A stretch of 64,000 bases of DNA from Muntiacus reevesi (GCF_963930625.1 NC_089249.1:121118480-121182479); one strand, 5' to 3'. Shown: positions 22,121-33,668, counted from the first letter of the stretch. Made by a program: numbers and translations. Notes: a model not told the origin generated them from the letters alone.

Positions 22121-23387
22121 TTACTTTTCTCTTGAATATCTACCTAATTACATTATATTTAAACTATGACAAACATTTTTGCACAGGAAAAAAAAAACAG
22201 GTAACAAATGGGCCCTCAAAAATATTTTCCTGAGAAGCCATTTTATCATGCAACCTCTATAATTATAATTCTTTAACCCTCAGATTGTGTTGGAACTTAT
22301 GAGAAGCTAAATAAAGCACTTAAAATGCACACTAGTCCCTCAAACCTTCTCTAGCTTTCACGTCACTTTATATATTTTTAAAATTTAAAATCATAATTAA
22401 AGGACGATTTAAAGTCATGGATTTTCCTATGACCTATTACCATTTACCAAATAAATAAGTTTTTACCAGAAGATCATAGAGGAGAGAAAAGTCTTGGGTG
22501 ACTCCACAATTTCTAGCCAGGAAGGTGGGGAGAACATAAATGGAGTTTGGGATAGTAAACTGCTTTGGCAGGAAGGTATTAGCAGCACTGATTTTGTACA
22601 TCAAATATTTGAAGTGACTTGGGATACCCAAGTGTTCATTCCATTTGAAACCATGTGGAGCTGATGAGAAATAAGACACAGTGAAAAATCATCACCATCT
22701 TTCATACCTGAGGATCTCTCCTAAATGTCACAGATTTATCTGCCCACATTCACCTGTGTTTAGGAGGAAAAAAATATGCTAAGCATCATAGAGTTTGCAC
22801 AAGGGGTACCTACTGAAGGCAGTCCTGCAGACCATCATGTGACAAATGTCAGTGCGTTCTTGAGGGCAAGGGGACAGCAACTGAGTGACTCCTGCAAGCC
22901 CCACTCTATATGCTAATGCTTTTAGTGGGTTTGTCCTGATGAGAATTCAGAAATTGGCCAATTTTCATTCCCAATTCAACTGATAAGGGGTGGTCAGTGG
23001 GACACTTTAAGCCCCAGGAGATTACTGGTTTTGGCTTCGCTGCCCACATGACTAAAGGAGGCCACAATTTCTAATAATTTCTTCTCCTGGAGGGGAGAGG
23101 AAGCCAATGGGAAAACTGCTAGTCTGGCCTTAATGCTGCACGACAAGGGGAAATTGGTTGGTGAAGTGGAAATGATTGAAATTAAGGGGGGAGAGTGTCC
23201 ATGCCATGTCACCCTAAAGTGATAACCAAGAGGTTGGGGCTGGATTTCAGGAAGACTGACATTTTAAAGGAGAGAACAGATAGGCAGAATTCCACAGCAA
23301 CATTTTGAAAGGGAAGAAAGTTTAAGAGAACTGGAAAACATTCATGAATAGGATTCTAACTGTATAGTTGCTTATTTTCCCCCACCT
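22121..23387. other. Single-copy stretch
   Basis: AT-rich to 22430, then mixed composition. No repeat family, exon or RNA gene is recognised. Confidence 0.4.
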
Positions 23388-23757
23388 GCTTTATTGAGAT
23401 ATTATTGAAAAACTGTAAGATGTTTAATATGTACAATGTTGTATACATTGTGAAAGACTCCCTCCGTTGAGTTAACTGACACATCACCTCACTTCTTTAC
23501 CTTTGGAGGGGATGAGAACGTTTAAGTTCTGCTCTCTTAATAAATTTCAATTATACCAGACAGTGTTATCAGCTAAAGTCATCATATTATACAATGGATC
23601 CACATGCGTTATTCATCTTGCAACTGACAGTGTGTACCTTTTTACCAACCTTTCCCTATTTCTCCCACCCTGGTAACTACTTTTCTCTTCTCTGTTTCTT
23701 TGAGTTTGCTTTTTTTTGAGTCCACCTGGTAAGTGGTACTATGCTTATTTGTCTTTC
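23388..23757 (-). mobile_element. L1 3' UTR, first piece
   Basis: CTTTATTGAGATATTATTG, GATGAGAACGTTTAAG, CTACTTTTCTCTTCTCTG and ATTTGTCTTTCT follow the reversed 3' end of mammalian L1. The element continues at 24731-24860 and 25071-25200 after later insertions. Confidence 0.75.
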
Positions 23758-23758
23758 T
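23750..23758. repeat. Left TSD of BovB/Bov-tA composite
   Basis: TGTCTTTCT, repeated at 24732-24740. A continuous L1 would have one copy at this place. Confidence 0.65.
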
Positions 23759-24510
23759 TTTTGTTGTTCAGTTGCTCAGTTGTGTCTGATTCTTTGCAAC
23801 CCCATGGACTGCAGGACACCAACCTCCCCGGACCTTCACTACCTCCCAGAGTTTGCTCAAACTCATGTCCATTGAATCATTGATGCCATCCAACCCTCTC
23901 ATCCTCTGTTGCCCTTTTTTCCTCCTGTCCTCAATCTTTCCCAGCATCAGAGTCTTTTTCAATGAGTTGGCTCTTTGCATCAGATGGCCAAAGTATTGGA
24001 GCTTCAGCTTCAGCATCAGTCTTGCCAATGAATATTCATGGTAGATTTCCTTTAGGATTGACTGGGTTGATCCTTGCTGTCCAAGGGATTCTCAAGAGTC
24101 TTCTCCAGGACGACAGTTTGAAAGCATTAATTCTTCAGTGCTCAGTTGTTTTTTTATTGTCCAGCTCTCACATCCATACATGACTACTGGAGAAACCATA
24201 GTTTTGACTATACAGACTTTTGTAGGCAAAGTAATGTCTCCGCCTTTTAATATGCTGTCTAGGTTTGTCATTGCTTTTCTTCCAAGGGGTAAGCATCTTT
24301 TAATTTCATGGCTGCAGTCACTGTCCACAGTGATTTTGGAGCCCAGAAAAATAAAGCCTTCACTGTTTCCATTGTTTCCCTATCTATTCACCATGAAGTG
24401 ATGGGACCAGATGCCATGATCTTTGTTTTTTGAATGTTGAGTTTTAAACCAGCTTTTTCACTCTCCTCTTTCACCTTCAAGAGGCTCTTTAGTTCCTCAA
24501 ATTCGTTCTC
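23759..24510 (-). mobile_element. BovB LINE copy 4, 5'-truncated
   Basis: Reverse BovB 3' end inserted in the L1. It holds the C-terminal ORF2 segments 23768-24028 and 24092-24328. The 5' truncation falls near 24510, just short of the YADD region, and a Bov-tA begins at once. Confidence 0.92.
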
Positions 24511-24729
24511 TGTACTGTGCTGTGCCGAGCCCCTCATTCATGTCCAACTCTTTGCAACCCGACGGACTGCAGCCCACCAGGCCCCTCTGTCCCTGGGGAC
24601 TCTCCAGGATAGAATACTGGAGTGGGTTGCCATGCCCTCCTCTGGAAAATCTTCCTAACCCTGGAATTGAAACAGGGTCTCCCCCATTGCAGGTGTATTC
24701 TTTACCAGCTGAGCTACCAGGGAAGCCCC
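24511..24729 (-). mobile_element. Bov-tA SINE joined to BovB copy 4
   Basis: Reverse Bov-tA with its tail touching the truncated 5' end of BovB copy 4 and its head ending CAGGGAAGCCCC. The pair shares one outer TSD (23750-23758, 24732-24740). Confidence 0.9.
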
Positions 24730-24730
24730 A

Positions 24731-24860
24731 ATGTCTTTCTCTAAACAACAATAAGCAATCTAACTTATTTCACTTAGCATAATGCCCTCCAGGGTCATCC
24801 ATGTTGTTGTAGATGAACAGGATTTCCTTCTTGGTTTTGGCTGAATAATATTTTATCTAT
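24731..24860 (-). mobile_element. L1 3' region, second piece
   Basis: ACTTATTTCACTTAGCATAA, TGCCCTCCAGGGTCATCC and GGCTGAATAATATTTTATC continue the reversed L1 order from 23757. Confidence 0.75.
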
Positions 24861-25070
24861 GGGCTTCCCTGGTGGCTCAGATGGTAAAGAATCTGCCTGC
24901 AATGTGGGAGACCTGGGTTCAATCCCTGAGTCAGGAAGGTCCCCTTTGAAATGAATGGCTATCCACTCCAACATTTTTGCCTGGAGAATTCCATGGACAG
25001 AGGAGACTTGCAGGCTCCAATCCATGGGGTTGCAAAGAGTTGACATGACTGAGTGACTATCACTTTCACT
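24861..25070 (+). mobile_element. Bov-tA SINE inside L1
   Basis: Head GGGCTTCCCTGGTGGCTCAG, body TTGCCTGGAGAATTCCATGG and tail ATGACTGAGTGACTATCAC. Confidence 0.93.
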
Positions 25071-25200
25071 TTTTATTTATGTATCTACCTATCATCTATT
25101 CATCTCACATTTTCTTTACCTGTTCATCAGTTGATAGACTCTTAGGTTATTCCCATACTTTGGCTATTGTGAATTGTAATTATGCAGTTTCAAATAATCT
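25071..25200 (-). mobile_element. L1 3' region, third piece
   Basis: CACATTTTCTTTACCTGTTC, TTGATAGACTCTTAGG and TTTGGCTATTGTGAATTG continue the reversed L1 after the SINE. Confidence 0.75.
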
Positions 25201-25399
25201 TAAAGTGCAATTAAAAGGGGAAGACTTTATTAATGAAACTAAGGATAAATATGAGAACAGAGAATTTCTGACAAGCCCATATTTTCATGTATGTTTTTAA
25301 TAAAAAGTGCATAATGTATCCTAATAAATGAACTTTGGTTCTTAGGATACTATGATTTGTTTTGTTAGAATGAAATGTATAAATTGCTTGCTCTACTTT

Positions 25400-25530
25400 G
25401 GTTATTTCACAGGGGGAGGACTGAGGCTCAGAGGTGCTTAAACTCTGATTAAGTTCTGTTTCTTAGTGACACAATCATGGGTGCAATCAGATTTTTCTAA
25501 TTCTCAGTTCAGGCCTCTCTGCTACATCAG
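25400..25530 (-). mobile_element. MIR fragment
   Basis: GGACTGAGGCTCAGAGG, TAGTGACACAATCATGG and TCTCTGCTACATCAG follow the reversed MIR core. Confidence 0.5.
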
Positions 25531-25869
25531 TGGTTTCTGGACAATGATCTGAAGATTCCAAGGGATACAAAAGCATTTTTGGAGTGAGAGAGGACCCTGA
25601 GTAAACATCGCTCCTGCTATGCTCCACTTCTCTTCACCCTGGGTCTCACTTTCAACCAAGAAATTTACTCTGCTTTTTGTTTTGTAAATATGGTGACAAT
25701 GTATGATTTAATCTTTAAAGGGAGTTCTACTAAGATGTTCCAAAACTAGCATCTTCCCCACGCCATTTCATTGGTTGTAATTCCAAAAGTAAGAATATTG
25801 AATCATATAGTGTGTGAGTAAACAAAATGATTCAGATGGAGGCTCAAATAAAAACATATTAAAATCTTA

Positions 25870-25887
25870 AATACAAGTATTATTCTT
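25870..25887. repeat. Left TSD of retrocopy
   Basis: AATACAAGTATTATTCTT matches 26392-26411 apart from two single-base gaps. The last 11 bases (GTATTATTCTT) are identical. Confidence 0.8.
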
Positions 25888-26391
25888 TTTTTTTTTTTTT
25901 CAAGGGTGCCAAATATTCTTTTTATTGTGTGCTCTTTGTAGATTTTAAAATCATGTGTAGATATCACATCTGAAATTAGAAACACTAATTTAGAAAGGTA
26001 AAGACAAAATCCTCTGTGTAATGAAAGCATCTAATAAAGGCACTTCATCACCTGGCCCCAGCCTACCTTGAGTCCTCCTCTGTTGACTCAGGTCACACCA
26101 TGCCGTTTGCCACTGCCTAACCAATCCTGCTACCCAAGAATATTGCAAACATATGCGCACAGATGGGTCTCCTTATTTACACATGGAAGATACTAACAGC
26201 TCCCATTGCATAGTTTTTTGAGAATTAAATGAGATAAAACACAAGTGTTCATAACAGTGTCTAGCAAATAATAAGTTCTCCATAAATATTGGTTGTTATT
26301 ATTCTATCCTAAAGCAGCCCTCCTCTTTAGAAAGGCTTTTGTTCCATTCTCTTCCAAGTGAAAGGCTACGTATACTTGATGGTCTAGCTCG
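25888..26391 (-). mobile_element. L1-mobilised retrocopy of an unidentified transcript
   Basis: A 504-bp insertion on the minus strand with every mark of L1-type retroposition. It has a poly(A) tail (T-run 25886-25900), AATAAA 20 bp before the tail (as TTTATT, 25921-25926), a TSD of about 18 bp on both sides, and a preceding TTTT/AA junction at the right flank, the L1 endonuclease consensus. The insert contains a MIR in the antisense direction (26205-26300). I find no protein motif, so the source is probably a 3' UTR or a non-coding RNA. The 75-codon frame at 25803-26030 crosses the boundary and is not real. Confidence 0.75.
26205..26300 (+). mobile_element. MIR 3' end carried within the retrocopy
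   Basis: GAGAATTAAATGAGATAAAACAC, AACAGTGTCTAGCAAATAATAAG and CCATAAATATTGGTTGTTATT are the MIR 3' end in order. It lies inside the retroposed segment. Confidence 0.7.
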
Positions 26392-26411
26392 AATATCAAG
26401 GTATTATTCTT
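26392..26411. repeat. Right TSD of retrocopy, next to A14
   Basis: The copy ends ATTATTCTT and is followed by 14 A. On the minus strand this is a T-run then AAGAATAAT, matching TTTT/AA cleavage. Confidence 0.8.
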
Positions 26412-26425
26412 AAAAAAAAAAAAAA

Positions 26426-27629
26426 GTAAGAGGAAAGAGGGAGTCCAGATCTACAAGAAATCCTAGAAGTCTAGAGCTGGAAATTGATTGGGGTTTCTGA
26501 AAATGACAGTGAAAAATGTCTTTTTAAAAATTATATTTGGAGGATGATGACCAAGGACTACAGCTTTGCTAAATGTTGTTTTATTTTGACTCAATTGTGA
26601 TAACTGGAGCTAATTCTCTCTGGATCACTACCATATATACAAGTATCTAATTACAGTGTTACATTAAAATTTTAAAAAAAATATTTAGCCGGGATTTATC
26701 CTCAATGTAACCAATCATAATCTGAAAATCATTCTGCCAAATACTTTTGAGAAATAAGATTTACCTGTCAATATCCATGGCTAGAACATCATGAGCTTGG
26801 GCCCATTTCCTTAGGTGCTCCGAGCTCTCTCCTTTGCTTTCCTCTGCTTTCCCCAGCCGTTTACCTTGTATGCATGGCTAAGATTTAAAGATGGCCCCTC
26901 AGATATAGGGCAGCTCCACCTTGTTTCTGGTGAGCTGTGGCCTGTTTGATGTTTCTTTGGTTCCTGATGCAGAGAACTTTCCCAGGGCATTCTGTGACCT
27001 GCCAGATTCTTGCTTTCTGCTGAATCTGCTTGTGCAGATGTTAGATCATGTCAAGTCCTTGTGTTACCTGGCTGCCTCCAAACTTCTTGCTCAGCACCTC
27101 TTGAACTTGTTTATTTAGAAAATAATTTCAGCTCAAGCAAAAAAATTTTGTGGTATATGCAAGAGGAATCTTCATGGAGATGATGGTTGGATTCCTGCCT
27201 TGGCAAGGAAATGTATGTGGGTGTCGCTGCTGGGCATCAGAGCCAGGCCATTCTATTTTACTCTTTCTGAGACTGTCATTCTGCCCTTTATTCTGAACTG
27301 GTGCCTAATGTATTCTGAGGTTTTCCTTGCATGAAATGAGGGCTTCAGCATCAGCGATGAACACTGTGCTCTTCTAGCTTTTATGTATTTCACTCCCCTG
27401 GCTCTGACTCTGCCTGTGATCTTATTCATTTAACTCCCAGTTGTCTCCCCTGAAATGTTTAATTCATGCAACTCATGACCCTAACCCATATCTGCAGCCT
27501 CATCACCCAATGTGCTGGCCACACTGAATTAAAAGCTGATCACTAAGCCTACTAGGTCTTGACATAACTGTGTAGCCTCGAGTACTCACTCCCTTCCTCA
27601 AATACCCTGCACCCAGCCCCACTGGACAG
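26426..27629. other. Single-copy stretch
   Basis: No confident repeat, exon or RNA gene. Some L2-like words occur near 27290-27600, but they are too weak to call. Confidence 0.35.
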
Positions 27630-27711
27630 ACTCCTATATGACTGCCAAGAGCCTGTTCAAATGTTTCTCCCTTTGGGAAGCTTTGCTGAATCCCTTGGGC
27701 AGTACCCATTC
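27630..27711 (+). mobile_element. L2 fragment
   Basis: GAGCCTGTTCAAATGTTTCTCC followed by GGGAAGCTTTGCTGAATCCC matches the L2 'agctcaaatgtcacctcc...gaagccttccctgactccc' segment. Confidence 0.5.
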
Positions 27712-28755
27712 ACCTTTCAAAAAATTATTTTATTGAAGTATAATTGCTTTACAATATTGGGTTACTTTTTGCTATATAGCAAATTGATTCAGTTTTATGT
27801 ATATATTCTTTTTCATGTTCTTTTCCATTGTGGTTTATCACAGGATATTGAATATATTTCTCTCTGCTATACAGTAGGACATTACTGTTTGTCCATTCCA
27901 TATAGTAATTTGCATCTGCTGATCCTAAACTCCCAACCCATTGTTCCCTCATCATTCCCTCCCCTTGGCAACCACACATCTGTTCTCTATGTCTGAGTCT
28001 GTTTTTGTTGCATAGATAAGTTCATTTGTGTCATACTGTAGATTCTATATATAAACAATATCATATGGTACTTGTCTTTCTCTTTCTGACTTTATTTAGT
28101 ATGATAATTTCTAATTCCATCCATATTGCTGCAAGTGACATTATTTAATTCTTTTTAATGGCTAAGTATTATTTTACTGTATGTATGTATTACATTGAGG
28201 CTATTTCCATGTCTTAGCTATTGTGAATAATGCTGCTATGAGCGTAGGAGGGCATATATCCTTTTGAATTATAGTTTTGTCTTGATATATGCCCAGGAGT
28301 GGGATTGCTGGATCGTATGGCAACTATTCTACATTTTATTTGCATCTTCCATACTGTTTTCCATAACAACTGCACCGATTTACATTTCCACCAACAGTAT
28401 ACGAGAGTTCCCTTTTTTCCATAACTTTCCCAGTCTTTGTTTCTTGTGGAGTTTTTTAGTGATGGCCATTCTGCCCAGTGTGAGGTGAAACCTCACTGTA
28501 GTTTTGATTTGCATTTCTCTAATAATTAGTGATGTTGAGCATCTTTTCATATGCCTGTTGGCCATTTGTATGTTTTCTTTGGAGGAATGTTTAGCTCTTC
28601 TGCCTATTTTCCAGTTGGATTTTTGTTGTTGTTGTTGAGTTGCAAGAGCTATTTGCATATTTTGGAAGTGAAGCCTGAGTCAGTTGCATCATTTGCAAGT
28701 ATTTTTCCAGTTCATACATTGTCTTTCATTTTGCTTATGTTTCCTTTGCTGTAAA
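27712..28755 (-). mobile_element. L1 LINE, 3' UTR and end of ORF2
   Basis: Reversed L1: TTTTATTGAAGTATAATTGC (3' end), CTTGGCAACCACACATCTG, TTGCCTGTTGGCCATTTGTATG and TGCCCAGGAGTGGGATTGC (encoding the end of ORF2 on the minus strand). The ORF2 part is broken. This type is shared by artiodactyls and is much less decayed than the L1 at 32.2 kb. Confidence 0.88.
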
Positions 28756-28799
28756 ATCGTTCACATTTTGATCTATTATAATGTGGGATACATTTTTTG

Positions 28800-28920
28800 T
28801 TTGTTCATTCATTGCTTCAACAAGTTTTATTAATCATCTAATATGTGCCAATCACACTAAAGCCCTGGTGCAGAGTGGTAAATAAAGCAAATATGACCTT
28901 CAGTAGCTATGATTATCCCA
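28800..28920 (-). mobile_element. L2 3' end fragment
   Basis: TCATTGCTTCAACAAGTTTTATTAA, ATATGTGCCAATCACAC and GTAAATAAAGCAAATATGACC follow the reversed L2 3' end. Confidence 0.55.
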
Positions 28921-30739
28921 GGGACAAAAGATTTTCTTCTGGAGCAGTACATTCCATACGGGAACATGTATCAGAAGAGTAATGTAGTTTGAAGCTTTAT
29001 GAAGGCCTCCTTTAAGGCCGAATATTTAAGTTGAGAGCCTAAACCCTTGCAGGATTTATGGATGCCCCTGTTTATCTCCATTCATAGTACCTAGTCATCA
29101 TTTGGCAAAAATGTGTGGAACAAATGAATGACTAAATGTACTGTGCACTAACTGGCAATTTGAGGACCTCATTAGAATTTAAAATCTGCCAACCCATTTT
29201 AACAGTTTGGAGGTTTTATGACACTGAAATAAAATGTGTATGTGTTTGTGTGTATGCTTACATATTCAGAAAGAGCTTAATAAATACACATATATACCTG
29301 CTACATGATCTTCACAATATTTTTGAACCTCCCCCCCAAAAAAGCGGTTTGTCCAAAACTAGGCTAGTTGAAAGAATCTACAGCCCATGGAACATGTTTG
29401 GTTTTGTAGAGGACATTCTTCTTAACCAAGATCCTTATTTCAAGACTGAAGAACTGTCCCCCAGGTTCTGCGAGATCTGCTGATGACCCTTAGGTATCAG
29501 CCCTCTCTGTTAAGTGTCCTTGGCTGAAGAGAAGTGTCTGAATCAAGGTTACTCCCCTTGGGAAGCCAGGGTTTAGAAACCAACTCCTTGCCCTAACTTA
29601 GGACCACGACCAGCGGCCATCTGAGAGCCAGAGCGCCTCACACAGTTGACTGAGGCTTTTATGCTTAACACGATTGGTTGGCTGCCTAGACCCTCGCTTT
29701 GCCCAACCCTGCTTCTTTTTCTTCCACCATATATGACACTCAAACAGCATTCCCCAATCAACCTCTTGCATACTTGTCAACTTGTCAGAGATGCTGACTG
29801 GAAACAGGATTCAGAGGGGCTCAATGAAAAGCGTCTATCTCCCCTGCATGATTCTGAAGAAACCCCCAAAAGAGAACAAAACCATAAGACTAGAAACCAA
29901 AATATCCATTATCACTGATAAAGCTGATATTGGAAAATGTGGCAAATAAACATGTACTGTGCTGCTTCATCCTGAATAATAGATTTAGACCCATTTACCT
30001 CCCTAAAATCACTAGGATGGAGAAAACGGATCCCACAGAGACAAAGCTTATATATATATGGGGTGGGTGGGCAAAGAGAGGAGGAGGAGGGGGCAGGGCT
30101 ACAGACGTCCAGGTCCTGCATTTCTCTTGCCCCTTAAGAGTCCTTGCAAGGCTCCTTACCAAGAGGACTGAGGCTACCAAGAGAAAGAGGCCTGAACATC
30201 TACCCCAGGAGCGCGCTCTGCACTGATGAGAATACTGAGTAGGCAGAAGTTCCCCACTTCTCTCCTCCCACCGCACAAACATAGAGCGCAACTTCTGGTT
30301 TCAGGAGCAGGAGAGGCCAGAGGTTCTGGTTTGCACGGGAGGCCCTCACTACAGGGTAGCTGATGTCCTTTTGACTCCTGCCTCTGTTGTAGATGTATTC
30401 AAAAGAAATGCTGGAATTGCCTTCTGTGCTCTTAGGAATGGAAAACACAGAAACAAAGAGAATTTTCAGTGCCTAAGTCCAAAGCTCCAGGGCGAATTCC
30501 TTTGCTTCTTAGTAGAACTGCTCCTGTGTTCATTTTGATAGGAACTGTTTTCACTGGAGTCGAACTGACACCCATGTAGTCACAAAAGTCACAATAAATG
30601 CTTATTTTATATATGTATATATATCAATCTACGGTGGAAATATATATGGGGAGAAGAAGAAAAACTGGCTTCTCTTTTTTCTCCTAGATGTAGATTTATT
30701 ATGAAAACAATAAAAGTAAAGGACATTTTTAGAGAAAAC
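28921..30739. other. Single-copy stretch with a GC-richer core
   Basis: 29570-29760 contains an inverted CCAAT box (GATTGGTTGG) and CCATATATGA. 30045-30100 has TATATATATGG followed by a purine/G-rich run (GGGGTGGGTGGG...) that could fold into a quadruplex-like form. 30340-30392 is a good pyrimidine tract plus AG. None of these forms a recognisable gene. The frames 29995-30291 and 30200-30448 on the minus strand match nothing I know. Confidence 0.35.
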
Positions 30740-30990
30740 AACTGTGTTTCCCCAAAATTTTATCATGGCAGCATTTTCACTTGGTTTTGTCCATAAATAT
30801 TAGTATTTTTGCATGCACTCAATTTGGATCATTTTCTGTTTTGCTGCTTGGTCTTTGTAATGATCACTTTTAATGCTGCATTAATATTCTAGCTCATTAA
30901 TTTACTAAAATTTATTTAACTATTCCTTTTCCTACTGGATATTTGGAATGTTTATAAATTTTGCAATGACAGATACACCTGCTTTGAAAA
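30740..30990 (-). mobile_element. Probable L1 fragment
   Basis: GCTGCATTAATATTCTAGCTC, TTTATTTAACTATTCC and GATATTTGGAATGTTTATAAATTTTGC resemble the reversed L1 3' part ('gctgcataatattcca...tttaaccattcc...'). A BovB has inserted at its right end. Confidence 0.5.
30981..30990. repeat. Left TSD of BovB copy 5
   Basis: GCTTTGAAAA, repeated exactly at 31555-31564. Confidence 0.8.
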
Positions 30991-31554
30991 TTCAGTTCAG
31001 TTCAGATCAGTTCAGTCAGTCATGTCTGACTCTTTCCAACCCCATGAACTGTAGCATGCCAGGCTTCCCTGTCCATTACTAACTCCAAGAACTTGCTCAA
31101 ACTCATGGCCATCAAGTTGGTGATGCCATCCAACCATCTCATCCTCTTTTGTCCCCTTCTCCTCTTGCCTTCAATCTTTCCCAGCATCAGGGTCTTTTCC
31201 AAGGAGTCAGTTCTTCATATCAGGTGGTCAAGGTATTGGAGCTTCACTTCAGCAGAATATTCAGGACCAATTTCCTTTAGGATGGACTGATTGGATCTCC
31301 TTGCAGTCCAAGGGACTCTCAAGAGGCTTCTCCAATACCACAATTCAAAAGCATCAGTTCTTTAGCGCTAAGCTTTCTTTATCGTCCAACTCTCACATCC
31401 ATGCATGACTACTGGAAAAACCATAGCTTTGACTATATGGGCCTCTGTTGGTAAAGTAATGTCTCTGCTTCTTAATCTGCTATCTAGGTTTGTCATAGTT
31501 TTTCTTCCAAGTAGCAATAATCTCTTAATTTCATGGCTGCAGTCATCATCTACA
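30991..31554 (-). mobile_element. BovB LINE copy 5, 5'-truncated (564 bp)
   Basis: Reverse BovB 3' end beginning with repeated TTCAGTTCAG and ending at the TGCAGTCATCATC segment. ORF2 C-terminal remnants at 31020-31202 and 31368-31574 are broken. A perfect 10-bp TSD brackets it. Confidence 0.93.
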
Positions 31555-31564
31555 GCTTTGAAAA
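31555..31564. repeat. Right TSD of BovB copy 5
   Basis: Exact second copy of GCTTTGAAAA. Confidence 0.8.
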
Positions 31565-32209
31565 AAGCAGACATTAATATAATGAATGCTATAAGTAATT
31601 AAAACATGACTCACTCCTATTGTTCTTTACAGGTGTGAAAGTCTGAAATACATCTAAACTCTTAGAGTTGAGTTTTGAACTGTATTTGAAAGATGGGAGA
31701 GTCCCAGTAGCACTTGCTTATTACCACATTTAGATTTCTCAATCCTATGCTTGTGGGTAAGAATGTGAACTCTTCCATGGCAGTAACTACACAGCATAAC
31801 TTTATATCTGGAAGATTTGATGGAGGATTAACTGTGCAGTAGGCATTCAAGAAATGTTGGTACAGTAGCATCATTTAATTAAAAAAATGAGTGTTAGGAG
31901 TATGGAGTGATGATAGACAAATCTAGATGGTCTGGAGGCACATTTTCTTCCTCCTTTAAGGTAACATAGCAGAGTGCTGGCTCAGTTTGTTCAAAGAAAA
32001 GGCATTTGATTGATGTCAGTGGTCCTGCAAGGCAAAGCTGTTTCCAGGGACCTCCCAGAATGGAGACCTTGACTTTGGTCCATGCGCTCTTTCACTGTGT
32101 TTCTGAGCCTGGAGTTATCTTTGTTAGTCTCACTCAGGAAGCTAGGTGTTCTCTAGCTCCTCATAAGTCATATATAATTATTAAAATAAGAAGAATTTAA
32201 GTTATGTTA
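31565..32209. other. Single-copy stretch
   Basis: No repeat, exon or RNA gene recognised. The 31662-31874 and 32006-32200 frames carry no motif. Confidence 0.4.
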
Positions 32210-33668
32210 ATAGTATCAAGACTTGGCTGTGGTGTTTGTGCAAGGAGAGACAAATAGATTGATGGAACTGAGTAAAGAATTCCACGTATAACCACACTTA
32301 TGTGTGTGTGTGTGTGTGTGAGTGTGTTAGTCGCTCAGTTGTGCCCGACTCTTTGCGGCCCCATGGGCTGTAGCCCACCAGGCTCCTCTGTCCATGAGAT
32401 TTTCCAGGCAAGGATACTGGAGTGGGTTGCCATTTCCTTCTCCAAACCACACTTATAGGGCCACCTAATCCACAACAAGGGCACTAATGTAATTCAGAAG
32501 TGGAAAGATTGTCTTTTCAATAAAGGGTGCAATGAGACATCTATATGAAAAACAATAATTTTTGAGATGGATAGACTTAAATATGAAAGGAAGACAGTAA
32601 AGTTCCTAGAAGAAAACACAGGATGGTCTCACAATCTTGGGATAGGCAGTGATATCTTAAAGAGGACACGAAAAGCAGTAACCATAAAAATGAAAGGTTG
32701 ATAAATTGGACTTCAATAAAGTTTAAAACTTCATTTAATCAAAAACATCATTGACAGTGAAAATGCAAGTTACAGAGAAGAGATCAACAATATATGTACT
32801 CCACTCGAGCTTATATTCATGATATAAATTCCTACATATTCAATTAAAATCAAGGTATAAACAACCCAATGAAGATCTGGGCAAAAGATGCCAATAGGCA
32901 CATCACAAATTAAAATATCAAACAGGGTTATAAAAAATCAGGCAATATCATCTGGAAAATACAAACCAATGCCATGAGATGCCGCTACCTATTACCAGTG
33001 TTACAGCTAAACAGGCTGATGATATCAAGTATTGACAAAGATACGGTGTAGCTGGAACATTCATATTTTTAACAGGGATGTAAGTTGGTACAACCATTCA
33101 GGAAAATTTTTGGCAATCTATATTGAGGCTAAGTATATGACTCAACAATTCTATTCCTAGGTAAATGCTGAAAGACTACACTGTAATATAGTGCATATTC
33201 TGTAAGTACTATCCTACCCTTTTCATTGCAGCTCTGTAAATCATCATCATCAAAACCGAAAACAATCCCAAAGTCTATCAGCAATTAAATGGATAAATAA
33301 ACTGCATCATATTCATATAAAAGAGAATACTGCATAATTATGAAAAAGTATACTCTATTGGTACCTGCAACAGAAGGATAAGTAACACAGATAAGATGTT
33401 GAGTGAAAGAAGCCAGATACAAAAGAATGCATATTGTGTACCATTTATATGAAGTTCAGAACAGGCAAACAGATTCTGTTGACAGAAATCAGAATCGTGA
33501 TATATCTCTAGGGGCGGAAAGGGAAGGGCACGAGGGAGGCTTTAGTGACGCTGGAAATATTCTATATTCTCATCTTGGTGGTGATTACATGATGTATAAG
33601 TAAACATGGATTGACCAATTATTTAAGATTTTTGGTCTTTATTGTAAATACATTATACCTCAATAACA
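32210..33668 (+). mobile_element. L1 LINE, ORF2 3' part and 3' UTR (old)
   Basis: Forward L1: GATTGATGGAACTGAG, GTCTTTTCAATAAAGGGTGC, TTCCTAGAAGAAAACACAGG, GATCTGGGCAAAAGATGCC, GATGTAAGTTGGTACAACC and AAATGGATAAATAAACTGC appear in order. These are the conserved words of the end of L1 ORF2. The frame is destroyed. A Bov-A SINE interrupts it at 32302-32444. Confidence 0.85.
32302..32444 (-). mobile_element. Bov-A SINE, head missing, with (TG)n tail
   Basis: Reverse copy. A (TG)n tract at the left replaces the tail end, TTAGTCGCTCAGTTGTGCCC follows, and the element stops at CATTTCCTTCTCC, so the tRNA-like head is absent. A perfect 12-bp TSD (AACCACACTTAT, 32290-32301 and 32445-32456) shows that the truncated form is what integrated. 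Confidence 0.92.

Noticed and set aside
30340..30475. Acceptor-like tract followed by a short ATG frame
   Set aside because: The frame is under 30 codons and unrecognised. Pyrimidine tract plus AG is common by chance.
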